Assembly (NCBI GenBank): GCA_050014755.1
Contig: JBEKCS010000005.1
Span: forward strand, 18,029 to 82,028
Direction of reading: 5' to 3'
Length of the DNA stretch: 64,000 bases
From: Bog-756 sp050014755
GTDB taxonomy: Bacteria > Actinomycetota > Acidimicrobiia > Acidimicrobiales > RAAP-2
The notes below the pieces were generated by a model. It had not been told where the DNA came from, did no database searches, and saw only the letters and a list, made by a program, of their open reading frames with translations. Position numbers and translations under genes: made by a program. Each line of letters starts with the position of its first letter. Positions within the stretch are counted from its first letter, which is position 1. This document shows positions 23,423-30,736 of the stretch, in pieces.

Positions 23423-24397
23423 CTACAGCTTCTCCAGCGAGGTGCCGTTGGCCAGTGCGTTGTAGAGGCCGGTGGCTTCGGCTTCCATCCACGTCTGGTA
23501 GTCGTAGCCCGGGGTCGGCATGGTCTCGTACACGCCGACCACGGGGATGCCGTCCTTTTCGGCCAGGGACAGGAGGAGCTGGGTGATCGAGTTGGTCACC
23601 TGCTGGTTGTATGCGAAGACCTTGACCTTGTGCTCGTTGAACAGGCTTTCCTGGAACGAGTTGTCCTGAGGTGTGGTGTCCACCCCGTTCATGACGTCGG
23701 CGGAGAACGACCAGGGAGTGAGATCGTCGGTGCCTGCGGCCTGGAGCATGTAGTCACCCACCGGCTCGGTGGTGGCCACCGGGGCTCCGGGAAAGGTGGC
23801 CTTGACCTTGGCGATGTCGGCCAGCCAGGGACTGAGCGAGTTCACGAACGTGGTGGCGTTGGACTGGAAGTACGCCGCGTGCGCCGGCTGCAGCTCCGAG
23901 AGGTCGGTGGCGATGGCCTTGGCCACTGCCGGCATGGTGATCGGGTTGTACCAGAGGTGCGGGTTGGGCGTGGAGTCCGGCAGGCCGAGCAACTTCTGGA
24001 CGTCGATGACCTTGCGGTCGGGATTCGGCGACGCACTCTCGATCGTGTTCATGAAGGTGTCATAGCCCACCCCGTTCTGGATGACCAGCGTGGCTGCGCT
24101 GACCTCGGAAGCGACGCTCGGTGAGGACTCGAACGTATGGGGATCGGTGTTGGGATTGTTAAGGATCGACGATACATGGACGTACCTGCCTCCGATCTGG
24201 CCCAGCACGTTGGCGTACTCGTTCTCCGCTCCGATGGCGTTGACCACGCCCGGTGTCGAGGAGCCCGACGGGGCCGCATTGCCGTTTCCACACGCCGATA
24301 CCGCCAGGCCCGCCAGTACGAGGGTGGTGGCTGCCACCACTCCTGAACGGCCTCGGAGGCCTCGGCTCCCGCTGTTGATTCGCTTGGTCGTCTGCAT
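23423..24397 (-). CDS. Zinc/manganese-binding lipoprotein of ABC importer (ZnuA/TroA family)
   Basis: This is a 324-residue cluster-9 solute-binding protein. It starts with a basic segment, a hydrophobic signal and a lipobox ending LAVSAC (Cys about 37). Metal ligands fit the family: His in NTDPHTFE, His in NPHLWYNP, and later acidic residues; the His-rich loop typical of many ZnuA proteins is missing. ATG 24397 is chosen over 24472 because it lies just after the -10 box TAGATT (minus strand), and the extension would overlap the promoter. It captures the metal outside the cell and delivers it to the permeases. Confidence 0.92.
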   Translation of the reverse strand: MQTTKRINSGSRGLRGRSGVVAATTLVLAGLAVSACGNGNAAPSGSSTPGVVNAIGAENEYANVLGQIGGRYVHVSSILNNPNTDPHTFESSPSVASEVSAATLVIQNGVGYDTFMNTIESASPNPDRKVIDVQKLLGLPDSTPNPHLWYNPITMPAVAKAIATDLSELQPAHAAYFQSNATTFVNSLSPWLADIAKVKATFPGAPVATTEPVGDYMLQAAGTDDLTPWSFSADVMNGVDTTPQDNSFQESLFNEHKVKVFAYNQQVTNSITQLLLSLAEKDGIPVVGVYETMPTPGYDYQTWMEAEATGLYNALANGTSLEKL

Positions 24398-24404
24398 GTC
24401 CTTG

Positions 24405-24434
24405 AATCTATGCTCAGACTCAGTCTCAACACAA
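24405..24434 (-). promoter_or_regulatory. Promoter of zinc importer operon with palindrome in the spacer
   Basis: On the minus strand TTGTGT (24429-24434) and TAGATT (24405-24410) are separated by 18 bases. That spacer contains the dyad TCAGACTCAGTCTCA (24414-24428), whose core AGACT-C-AGTCT is perfect. Its 7-1-7 geometry is like Fur-family (Zur) boxes. The -10 lies seven bases from ATG 24397, so the mRNA is probably leaderless or nearly so. Confidence 0.6.
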
Positions 24435-24456
24435 GTGCGACCGGACAGAGATTTGT

Positions 24457-24480
24457 ATAAGTACATCCGCATGTGTTCAT
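24457..24480 (+). promoter_or_regulatory. Candidate ArsR/SmtB operator and -10 of the smtB-zur operon
   Basis: An imperfect dyad ATAAGTACAT-CCGC-ATGTGTTCAT (24457-24480) overlaps the -10-like TATAAG (24456-24461). The ArsR-family gene begins eight bases after the dyad. The position fits autorepression; the exact boundaries are uncertain. Confidence 0.45.
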
Positions 24481-24488
24481 CTGTGGCG

Positions 24489-24788
24489 ATGTCCGTGGCG
24501 ACGAAGACCTACGAGGCAGCCGGCGATCTGCTCCGGGCGCTGGCTGCGCCGGCCCGCTTGGCCATCGTGGTCGAATTGGCCGCGGCGCCCTGTCACGTCC
24601 ACGAGCTGGTCGATCGGTTGGGGATGAGCCAGCCGCTCGTCTCGCAGCATCTTCGGGTGTTGCGGGGCGCCCGGCTGGTGGGCGTGGAGCGCCGAGGCCG
24701 CGAGGCCGTGTACTCCCTCACCGACCAGCACGTCGCCCACATCGTCGCTGACGCCGTAAACCACGTAAAGGAGATCCCGACACCATGA
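24489..24788 (+). CDS. smtB: ArsR/SmtB-family zinc-sensing repressor
   Basis: This is a 99-residue winged-helix regulator: 'LLRALAAPARLAIVVELAAAPCHVHELVDRLGMSQPLVSQHLRVL', then 'GLVGVERRGREAVYSL'-type wing residues. The C-terminal helix has the alpha-5 metal site in exact register: Asp at position 0, His at +2, His at +13, Glu at +16 (in LTDQHVAHIVADAVNHVKE). This is the D-H-H-(H/E) zinc site of SmtB/CzrA proteins. A CHVH cluster lies at the alpha-3 position. ATG 24489 is preferred; ATG 24471 lies within the operator-like dyad. Its 4-bp overlap with the His-rich ORF, and the following Fur gene, recall the smtB-zur operon of mycobacteria. Confidence 0.9.
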   Translation: MSVATKTYEAAGDLLRALAAPARLAIVVELAAAPCHVHELVDRLGMSQPLVSQHLRVLRGARLVGVERRGREAVYSLTDQHVAHIVADAVNHVKEIPTP

Positions 24789-24931
24789 GCGACCATCCCA
24801 CGCACGACGACCACGGCCATACCCACGGTCCAGACTGCGGCCACGTTGCCGTCGACCACGACGGGCACGTCGACTACATTCACGACGGCCATGCCCACAG
24901 CGACCATGCCGGCCACTACGACGAGCACTGA
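24785..24931 (+). CDS. 48-residue histidine-rich metal-binding protein
   Basis: This short ORF starts with ATG 24785 overlapping the ArsR stop (ATGA) and ends at TGA 24931. It contains 14 His, 10 Asp and one Cys in 48 residues, arranged as HxxH, HGH and HDGH groups plus 'GPDCGH' and a final HYDEH. Similar short His-rich ORFs occur beside zinc genes in other actinobacteria. Such a composition fits a zinc buffer or chaperone. Because it is sandwiched between a zinc-excess sensor and a Zur-like regulator and translationally coupled to the former, a zinc-handling role is a good inference. Confidence 0.85.
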   Translation: MSDHPTHDDHGHTHGPDCGHVAVDHDGHVDYIHDGHAHSDHAGHYDEH

Positions 24932-24979
24932 TCCGGAACGCCCCGTGCCTGCTCGCCGCTCCGGTGGGGGAAGGACGTG

Positions 24980-25429
24980 ATGACAGCGACGGCTCCTGGA
25001 GGTGACCTGCACGACGTCGTCGAAGACCGACTCCGTCGCGCCGATCAGCGCTACACGTCGGGCCGACGGGCCATCATCGGTCTCCTCGTGGACGTTGGGC
25101 ATCCCGTCAGCATCGGGGACATCGCAGAACTCCTGCCCGATCTGCCCCGCAGCTCCGCCTACCGCCATCTCGTCGACCTCCAGGTCGCAGGGGTGGTGCG
25201 GCGCGTCGCGGCCAATGACGAGTTCGCTCGCTACGAGTTGTCCGAGGAGTTCACCGAGCACCATCACCACCTGCTGTGCACGCAGTGCGGCAGGGTCATC
25301 GACGTCACCCCCTCGTCAGCCTTCGAACGGCGCCTGACGGTCACCGTGCACGAGCTCGCCGAGGCCGAGGGGTTCCAACCCCATGGTCACCGCCTCGACA
25401 TCCTGGGGCTCTGCCGGGACTGTCATTAG
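24980..25429 (+). CDS. zur: Fur-family regulator, probably Zur (zinc uptake regulator)
   Basis: This is a 149-residue Fur-family protein with the winged helix (about 10-85: 'YTSGRRAIIGLLVDVGHPVSIGDIAELLPDLPRSSAYRHLVDL') and a dimerisation domain starting with EHHHHLLCTQCGRVIDV. The structural zinc motif is CTQC plus CRDCH at the C-terminus. ATG 24980 follows GGGGGAAGGACGTG; an in-frame GTG lies one codon before. Assignment as Zur rests on context: it is downstream of smtB and the His-rich ORF and opposite a ZnuABC-type importer. It would repress that importer when zinc is plentiful, perhaps through the dyad at 24414-24428. Confidence 0.85.
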   Translation: MTATAPGGDLHDVVEDRLRRADQRYTSGRRAIIGLLVDVGHPVSIGDIAELLPDLPRSSAYRHLVDLQVAGVVRRVAANDEFARYELSEEFTEHHHHLLCTQCGRVIDVTPSSAFERRLTVTVHELAEAEGFQPHGHRLDILGLCRDCH

Positions 25430-25444
25430 GCAGGCCGGATCACG

Positions 25445-26629
25445 TCAGCCGGCGAACCGAGCGGGGGACCACCGGGCGAGCTCACCGGCCACCACCGGAT
25501 CCCGGGTCGGTCCTGGCGCGTCCTGGCCGACCTCCGACCGTCCGGCGCCCGACGCCTCGACCATCGAGTCCGCCAGCACCGCCGCGCTCAACGGTCCGAG
25601 GAGCAGCCCGTCGGTCCCGTGGCCGGTGGCCACGAAGGCGTTCGACCACCCGGGCACCGGGCCGACCAACGGCATCCCGTCGGCACTGACCGGTCGGGAC
25701 CCCACACGCACCTCGACCAACCCGGCCGCACCCAATCCGGGAGCCGTCCTCAGGCACTCGCGCAGCAGCTGGTGCACCCCGTCGGCGGTCACCCGATGGT
25801 CGAACCCGGCCATGGCCTCCATGGTCCCGCCGCAGGCCACCCGACCGCCCGGCCACGGGACCAGGTAGAAACCGAGCACCGGCTGGACGATGGCCCACCG
25901 CGATGTGTCGGCGTCCGGAAGGTGCAGATGGACGATCTGGCCCTTGAGCGGCCCGATGGGCAGAACCACCCCGAACGCTCCGGCCAACTCGTCGGTCCAG
26001 GCCCCGCCGCAAAGGGCCACCGCCCCGGCCCGGATGTCGCCGCCGTCGGTCCGCACCGTCTGCACCCGCCCGTCACCGGGATCACCGATCATCCCGGTGA
26101 CCGCTGCCTGTCGCCACGACACACCCCGGCGTTCGGCCGCGGCCTGCAGGGCGCCCCGCAGGACCCTTCCGTCCACTCGCCGCCCGTCCGGGTTGTAGAG
26201 CGCCCGCCGGACGGCGCCGATGACGGGAAAGTGTCGGCGAGCCATCTCCGGATCCAGCTCCTCGACCCCCACACCCCGGCCCAGGACGAGCGCCGAAGCT
26301 GCGTCCATGGTCGCGTCGTCACCCGGACGCTCGGCGATCAGCAGCGAGCCGGTCCGGGCATACCCGGTGTCGGTGCACCCGTCGGCGTCGAGCCGGTCGA
26401 CCAAGCTCTCGTAGTGCCCGGCCGCCGCACGCCCGACGGCGAAGGCCCCCGGTGCGGGGTCCTGGCTCGTCTCGGGCGAGAGGATGCCGGCACCGGCGTC
26501 ACTGGCCCGGCCCGGGTCACCGCGATCGACCACCACGACGGTGGCACCACGTTCGGCCAGTTCGTAGGCGAGCGCCGTGCCCACCAGGCCCCCGCCCACC
26601 ACCACACAGTCGGTGGACCGTTCGATCAA
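25445..26629 (-). CDS. FAD-dependent amino acid/amine oxidase (DAO family, ThiO/glycine-oxidase-like)
   Basis: This is a 394-residue flavoprotein. The N-terminal Rossmann motif is VVVGGGLVGTALAYELAERG, followed by the DAO-family 'SDAGAGILSPET', central 'GPLKGQIVHLHLP' and C-terminal 'GSRPVSADGMPLVGPVPGWSNAFVATGHGTDGLLLGP'. The start appears to be TTG 26629, which overlaps the aldehyde dehydrogenase stop as TTGA, so translation is coupled; no ATG is nearby. The best family match is glycine or D-amino-acid oxidase type. No thiamin genes are adjacent, so ThiO is less likely than an amine-oxidation role with the partner dehydrogenase. Confidence 0.85.
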   Translation of the reverse strand: MIERSTDCVVVGGGLVGTALAYELAERGATVVVVDRGDPGRASDAGAGILSPETSQDPAPGAFAVGRAAAGHYESLVDRLDADGCTDTGYARTGSLLIAERPGDDATMDAASALVLGRGVGVEELDPEMARRHFPVIGAVRRALYNPDGRRVDGRVLRGALQAAAERRGVSWRQAAVTGMIGDPGDGRVQTVRTDGGDIRAGAVALCGGAWTDELAGAFGVVLPIGPLKGQIVHLHLPDADTSRWAIVQPVLGFYLVPWPGGRVACGGTMEAMAGFDHRVTADGVHQLLRECLRTAPGLGAAGLVEVRVGSRPVSADGMPLVGPVPGWSNAFVATGHGTDGLLLGPLSAAVLADSMVEASGAGRSEVGQDAPGPTRDPVVAGELARWSPARFAG

Positions 26630-28086
26630 CGCGTGCCGGTTCGTAGCACCCGGGGCCGCACGAACGCGGCCATGCCTTCCACTCCCAATTCCAGGCCGAG
26701 ACCCGACTGCCCCCAACCACCCATGGGGGCCAGGTGGTCCATCGCCCCCATCCCGTGGGCGTTGGTCCACACCGTCCCCGCCTGCAGCCGGCTGGACACG
26801 GAGGCGGCCAGGTCGGCGTCGCCCGTCCACACCGAGGCGCACAGCCCGAAGGCGGTACCGTTGGCCGCCTCGACGGCCTGATCGACCGAGCGGTAGGCGA
26901 GCACCGGTAGGGCCGGTGCGAACTGCTCCTCGACGACGAGCGCCGCATGTGGGTCGGGGCCGATGGCCAGCGCCGGTGGGACCACCCACCCGGCCCCCGA
27001 GGCGACTCGGGCCGGCCGCACCACCTGGGCGCCCGAGGCCAGCGCCTCGGCGATCATCGATTCCACCCGGTCACGGGCGGACTCGGTGTGCACCGGGCCC
27101 ATGGTCACCTCCGAATCCATACCGTCACCCACCACCGTCCGGGCCAGCACCGCGGCCAGGGCGTCGCCCCAGCCCTTCAGCCGGTCGGCCGGAACGTAGA
27201 TCCTCTTGACCGCCATGCACACCTGGCCGGCGGTGGTGAAGGCGGCGTCGATCAACCGACCGGCCACCTCCTCGGACGGTTCCAGGTCGGGGGCGATGAT
27301 GGCCGGGTCATTGCCTCCGAGTTCCACCACGACAGGCCGGAACCGCTCGGCACAGGCCAGGAGAACGGCCCGCCCGGCCCCGACCCCACCGGTGAAGGAG
27401 ACCATGTCCACCCCGGAATGGGACACCAGGGCCGAGCCGACCCCGGGGCCGGGGCCGTTCACCGCGTTGAGGACGCCGGGAGGAAGGTGGGCCGCCATGG
27501 CGGCGGCCAGCGCCAGGACCGTGCCGGGACAGGTGGGTGGGGGCTTGACCACCACCGTGTTGCCGGCCAGCAGCGCGGGCAGGATCTTGTTCCCCATCAC
27601 CGCCGGGGGCCAGTTGAATGGCAGTACCGCGGCCACCACCCCGTGGGGCACGGCCTCGATCACCGAATTCCCGGCCTGGCGATCGGCCAGGGCCTCGGCC
27701 ATGAGCGGAGCGAGGGCCCCGACCATGCCCACCCCGGCGGTCACGTCGAAGATCGATTCGATCAGGACCTTGCCGTGCTCGCGGGTCAGTCCGGCCGCCG
27801 TGGTCTCGAGGTCACAGGAGGCCAGCGCCGCGTCACCGGCGGCCTGCAGGACGGCCACCCGGTCCTCGAAGGGAACGGCCGCCCAGGCCGGCTGGGCGTC
27901 GCGGGCGGCACCGACGGCCGCGTCGACCTGGGACAGCGAAGCCGACGGGGCGAGCAGCACGACTTCGTCGGGTCGGGCCGGGTTGTACACGGGATACGGC
28001 GTCTCGGCTCCCGAAGCCGCCACACCTCCGATGACCAGCCGGGCCTCGTCCATCGGCGTACCGACGGCTCCCTTCGACGCTCCCAT
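26626..28086 (-). CDS. NAD(P)-dependent aldehyde dehydrogenase
   Basis: This is a 486-residue ALDH superfamily enzyme oxidising an aldehyde to a carboxylate. The catalytic Asn lies in PFNWPPAV, the general base Glu in VVVELGGNDPAI, and the nucleophilic Cys in TTAGQVCMAVKRIYV; 'VVEEQFAPALPVL' is also typical. Start choice is uncertain: ATG 28086 with a GGGGGAGG about 12 bases upstream, or ATG 28053. It is coupled to the downstream FAD oxidase, suggesting that the oxidase makes an aldehyde or a related product for it. Both face away from the nickel locus. Confidence 0.88.
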   Translation of the reverse strand: MGASKGAVGTPMDEARLVIGGVAASGAETPYPVYNPARPDEVVLLAPSASLSQVDAAVGAARDAQPAWAAVPFEDRVAVLQAAGDAALASCDLETTAAGLTREHGKVLIESIFDVTAGVGMVGALAPLMAEALADRQAGNSVIEAVPHGVVAAVLPFNWPPAVMGNKILPALLAGNTVVVKPPPTCPGTVLALAAAMAAHLPPGVLNAVNGPGPGVGSALVSHSGVDMVSFTGGVGAGRAVLLACAERFRPVVVELGGNDPAIIAPDLEPSEEVAGRLIDAAFTTAGQVCMAVKRIYVPADRLKGWGDALAAVLARTVVGDGMDSEVTMGPVHTESARDRVESMIAEALASGAQVVRPARVASGAGWVVPPALAIGPDPHAALVVEEQFAPALPVLAYRSVDQAVEAANGTAFGLCASVWTGDADLAASVSSRLQAGTVWTNAHGMGAMDHLAPMGGWGQSGLGLELGVEGMAAFVRPRVLRTGTR

Positions 28087-28239
28087 CTCCGTTCCGCACC
28101 TCCCCCGTCTGCACCGCCCGGGCGAGGCTACCCTCGGCACCCGTGGGACGCACCCGACCACGGGGCCGGAAGCCGGGAGCCATCACGTCGCCGGTCGTCA
28201 CGGACGACGACCACCTGATCCACCTGAGCGAGTGATCCT

Positions 28240-28259
28240 GCCCGCGAGTGGCTGCGGGC
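28240..28259 (-). terminator. Hairpin after the nickel/cobalt permease gene
   Basis: GCCCGC (28240-28245) and GCGGGC (28254-28259) form a GC-rich 6-bp stem with an eight-base loop, starting five bases beyond the permease stop. Flanking CCTG/CAGG could extend it with bulges. No T run is present. Confidence 0.35.
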
Positions 28260-28263
28260 GGGG

Positions 28264-29451
28264 TCAGGCCGGCTCGGCCGCTACCTCGGCTTCGTACTGG
28301 GCCACGAGATCTTCTTCGAGCTGGACCGGGCTCGTCTGATTGATCAACTTCGCGGACCACTTCTCCTCGACATGGCCGTACTTCCAGATCATCATCGCGC
28401 CGGCCCACGTGGCCACGAACATGCCGACGATCACGAACCCGGCCATGTTGATGTTGAAGTTGGCCATGTAGTTCCAGAAGCTGCCGTTCAGGTGCAGCTC
28501 CATCGGGAGGAGGCCGAGCACCTCGATGGTGCCGATGAAGAAGCAGATGACCACCGACAGTCCGGTGATGGCCAGGTTGTAATAGACCTTCCGGACCGGA
28601 TTGAAGAATGCCCAGCCGTACGCCACGTTCATGAACACGCCGTCCAGCGTGTCCATCAGGCTCATCCCCGCCATGAACAGGACCGGCAGGCACATGATGG
28701 CGTACCACGGCAATGCCCGGGTGGCCAGCAGGGCGGTGGTGGCGAGCAGCGCCACCTCCGTCGCGGTGTCGAAGCCCATGCCGAACACCACCCCCACCGG
28801 GTACATCTGCCATTCCTTGGTGATCGACTTCATCCACGTTCCGAAGATCCGGAACATGAACCCCCGGTTCTCCAACTGCCTCTCGAGCTCCGCCTCGTCG
28901 AAGTCGCCGCGGCGCATCTTCCTGAACACCGTGATGATCCCGGACAGGATGACGATGTTAAGAAGGGCGATGAGATAGAGGAACGACGCCGAGACGATCG
29001 TGCCGAAGATCCCGCCGAACTGCTCCAGCCCCGACTGGCTGTCGGACACTGCGCCATAGACGGCCTTCTCGGCGACCACGATGCCGGCACCGATGGCGAT
29101 CACGATCGTGGAATGGCCCAGCGAGAAGAAGTAGCCCACGCTGACGGGCTTCTTGCCTTCGTTCATCAACTTCCGGGTCGTGTTGTCGATGGCCGAGATG
29201 TGGTCGGCGTCGAAGGCGTGGCGCAGTCCGAGGGTGTACGCCAGGACGGAGACGCCGATCCCCAGGCCCTTGTAGTGCGAGGGCACGACGAACACGATGA
29301 AGACGCCGAAGCCGATGACGTGCAGCAGCAGGATCGACGCGAACATCAGCTTGGTCTGCAGCCATTCCGTGGGGGTCATCGCCCTACGGAACTCCTTGGC
29401 CTTCTCCAGGGGGCCCGCCGATTGCATGGAGGCCTCGCTGATCGCCACCAT
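28264..29451 (-). CDS. Nickel/cobalt high-affinity permease (NiCoT, NixA/HoxN family)
   Basis: This is a 395-residue membrane protein. The NiCoT signature HAFDADHISAID lies in helix II, with LGHSTIV, GMGFDTATEV and 'AGMSLMDTLDGVFMN' as further family blocks; there are about eight membrane helices. ATG 29451 is preceded by GGAGGAGAGGTCAC. It imports Ni2+ and/or Co2+ one ion at a time for enzymes such as urease, hydrogenase or B12 synthesis, none of which lie in this window. Its promoter carries a Nur-box-like element, and the divergent Fur-family gene is the likely regulator. Confidence 0.93.
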   Translation of the reverse strand: MVAISEASMQSAGPLEKAKEFRRAMTPTEWLQTKLMFASILLLHVIGFGVFIVFVVPSHYKGLGIGVSVLAYTLGLRHAFDADHISAIDNTTRKLMNEGKKPVSVGYFFSLGHSTIVIAIGAGIVVAEKAVYGAVSDSQSGLEQFGGIFGTIVSASFLYLIALLNIVILSGIITVFRKMRRGDFDEAELERQLENRGFMFRIFGTWMKSITKEWQMYPVGVVFGMGFDTATEVALLATTALLATRALPWYAIMCLPVLFMAGMSLMDTLDGVFMNVAYGWAFFNPVRKVYYNLAITGLSVVICFFIGTIEVLGLLPMELHLNGSFWNYMANFNINMAGFVIVGMFVATWAGAMMIWKYGHVEEKWSAKLINQTSPVQLEEDLVAQYEAEVAAEPA

Positions 29452-29490
29452 GTGACCTCTCCTCCGTCGACGGGCGGTGCGCCTCGCCGC

Positions 29491-29533
29491 ACAGTAGATG
29501 AAATGCAAATGACTCGCAACAGCACCCTGTTGC
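29491..29533 (-). promoter_or_regulatory. Nickel-permease promoter overlapped by a Nur-box-like site and a second palindrome
   Basis: On the minus strand TTGCGA (29514-29519), a 17-base spacer and TACTGT (29491-29496) form a good promoter. TTGCGA-GTCAT-TTGCAT (29503-29519) matches the Streptomyces Nur consensus tTGCaa-N5-ttGCAA at 10 of 12 positions and covers the -35. Next to it, GCAACAG-CACC-CTGTTGC (29516-29533) is a perfect 7-4-7 dyad. Confidence 0.65.
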
Positions 29534-29709
29534 CACTTGTGGCACCGGGCTTTCGTGGGTCCGACGGGGACGGCGCGGTGGGTCCGGGCACCGCGGCCAG
29601 GAGCGATCCTCCCGATCGTCGGGCTCGGCCGTCCACGAACTCGTGGCGATGGCCTCGTCGGGACGTTCGGGACCGGCCACATCGGCAAGCCCGCCGATAG
29701 GCTGACGTC

Positions 29710-30168
29710 GTGCCTCGGAACACTCCAGACGTGGAGACGCCGTCAGTCGACGCCTCGACCTTCGACGGTGCGCTCGCGCTCCTCCGTGAACACGGTGGCC
29801 GGATCACCTCGTCCCGCCGATTCCTGTTGGAGGCCATCTTCGAGTCCGCAGGCCACTGCACGGTCGAAGAGCTGGCCGCCAAAGTGCAGGCCAAGGCCCC
29901 CGACGTCCACCTGTCGACGATCTACCGCAACGTGGAAGAGCTGGAGAAGCTCGGAGTACTCGTCCACTCCCACCTCGGGCACGGGGCCGCCACCTACCAC
30001 CTGGCGGAGGGCGCCCACTCCCATTTCGTCTGCGAGGAGTGCGGTGTGGCGTTCGAGGCTCCCGATGCGCTGTTCCGCGGCTTGTCGAAGAGTGCCCAGA
30101 CGGAGTACGGGTTCCAGATCAATCCCCACCACTTCGCCATCTACGGGAGATGCCGGGACTGCCAGTGA
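29710..30168 (+). CDS. Fur-family regulator, probably nickel-responsive (Nur-like)
   Basis: This is a 152-residue Fur-family protein, GTG 29710 start. The HTH lies at about 15-90 ('GGRITSSRRFLLEAIFESAGHCTVEELAAKVQ...STIYRNVEELEKLGVLVHSHLGHGAATYHLAEGAHSHFVC'). The structural Zn site is CEECG plus CRDC at the C-terminus. The HxHFVC and NPHHFAIYGRC clusters supply regulatory-site His residues. Assignment to nickel rather than iron or zinc comes from the divergent NiCoT gene and the Nur-box-like promoter between them. Iron-type Fur or PerR function cannot be excluded from sequence alone. Confidence 0.85.
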   Translation: MPRNTPDVETPSVDASTFDGALALLREHGGRITSSRRFLLEAIFESAGHCTVEELAAKVQAKAPDVHLSTIYRNVEELEKLGVLVHSHLGHGAATYHLAEGAHSHFVCEECGVAFEAPDALFRGLSKSAQTEYGFQINPHHFAIYGRCRDCQ

Positions 30169-30172
30169 GGGG

Positions 30173-30195
30173 TGGCGCCGGTGCCGACGCCATTT
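30173..30195 (+). terminator. Weak hairpin after the Fur-family gene
   Basis: TGGCG (30173-30177) and CGCCA (30188-30192) pair across a GC-rich loop and are followed by TTT. The position, right after the stop codon, suggests a weak terminator. Confidence 0.3.
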
Positions 30196-30293
30196 CCCTT
30201 CCAAATGAACTTTCCGCGACATTCAACATATGCGGGCGTGACAGCGCGACACTTGTCTTCCCAGCAGAATGCCACCGGGTCGGAGGTAGGCGA

Positions 30294-30461
30294 ATGAGTA
30301 GTGACGAGGACCAGCGAATCTGTCCCCATTGCGGATTCCGCGAAGTGCCGACTCTGATCGTGAACCGATCGGAGTCGACCGATAGCGGCATGAGCTGGCG
30401 ATGTCATTCGTGTCGCCAGACATGGACGGACCGGCAGTACCGGCTGCTGAGCGCTTCGTAG
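30294..30461 (+). CDS. 55-residue zinc-ribbon protein
   Basis: This is a small ORF with ATG 30294 preceded by CGGAGGTAGGCGA, a good ribosome site. The protein has a CPHC knuckle near residue 10 and a CHSC knuckle near residue 39, separated by 25 residues with the aromatic pattern MSWRCHSCRQTW, typical of a zinc-ribbon/TFIIS-like fold. There are no other domains. It follows the Fur gene by 125 bases and may be independently expressed. Function unknown; possibly a nucleic-acid- or protein-binding accessory. Confidence 0.7.
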   Translation: MSSDEDQRICPHCGFREVPTLIVNRSESTDSGMSWRCHSCRQTWTDRQYRLLSAS

Positions 30462-30736
30462 ACGTGCTGCACGAGGGCTGGCTCCTCGTGACCCCTGCCG
30501 ATGAGCGGGGTAGGTCCGCCACCGTGCCGATATCCCCGGCCACGCGCACCGGTTCTTAGGAATCCTTGTGGGCGCCATATCCTTGGGGTAGATGGAGATC
30601 ACGCCGCGTAGGACGCTGCAGAGGAACAGGTCTCCGAACCGAAGAGGATGACAATGGTGAGACGGGGGATGCCCGTCGACAGCCTCGTGTATGAACGGAC
30701 CGGTCCGTCCGGGCGGAATCACCGAGGTCGGGTCCG

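Noticed and set aside
24405..24434. Canonical Zur box (TGAAAATGATTTTCA type) upstream of the zinc importer
   Set aside because: The local dyad has Fur-like geometry but different bases, so it is reported only as a candidate operator, not as a consensus Zur box.
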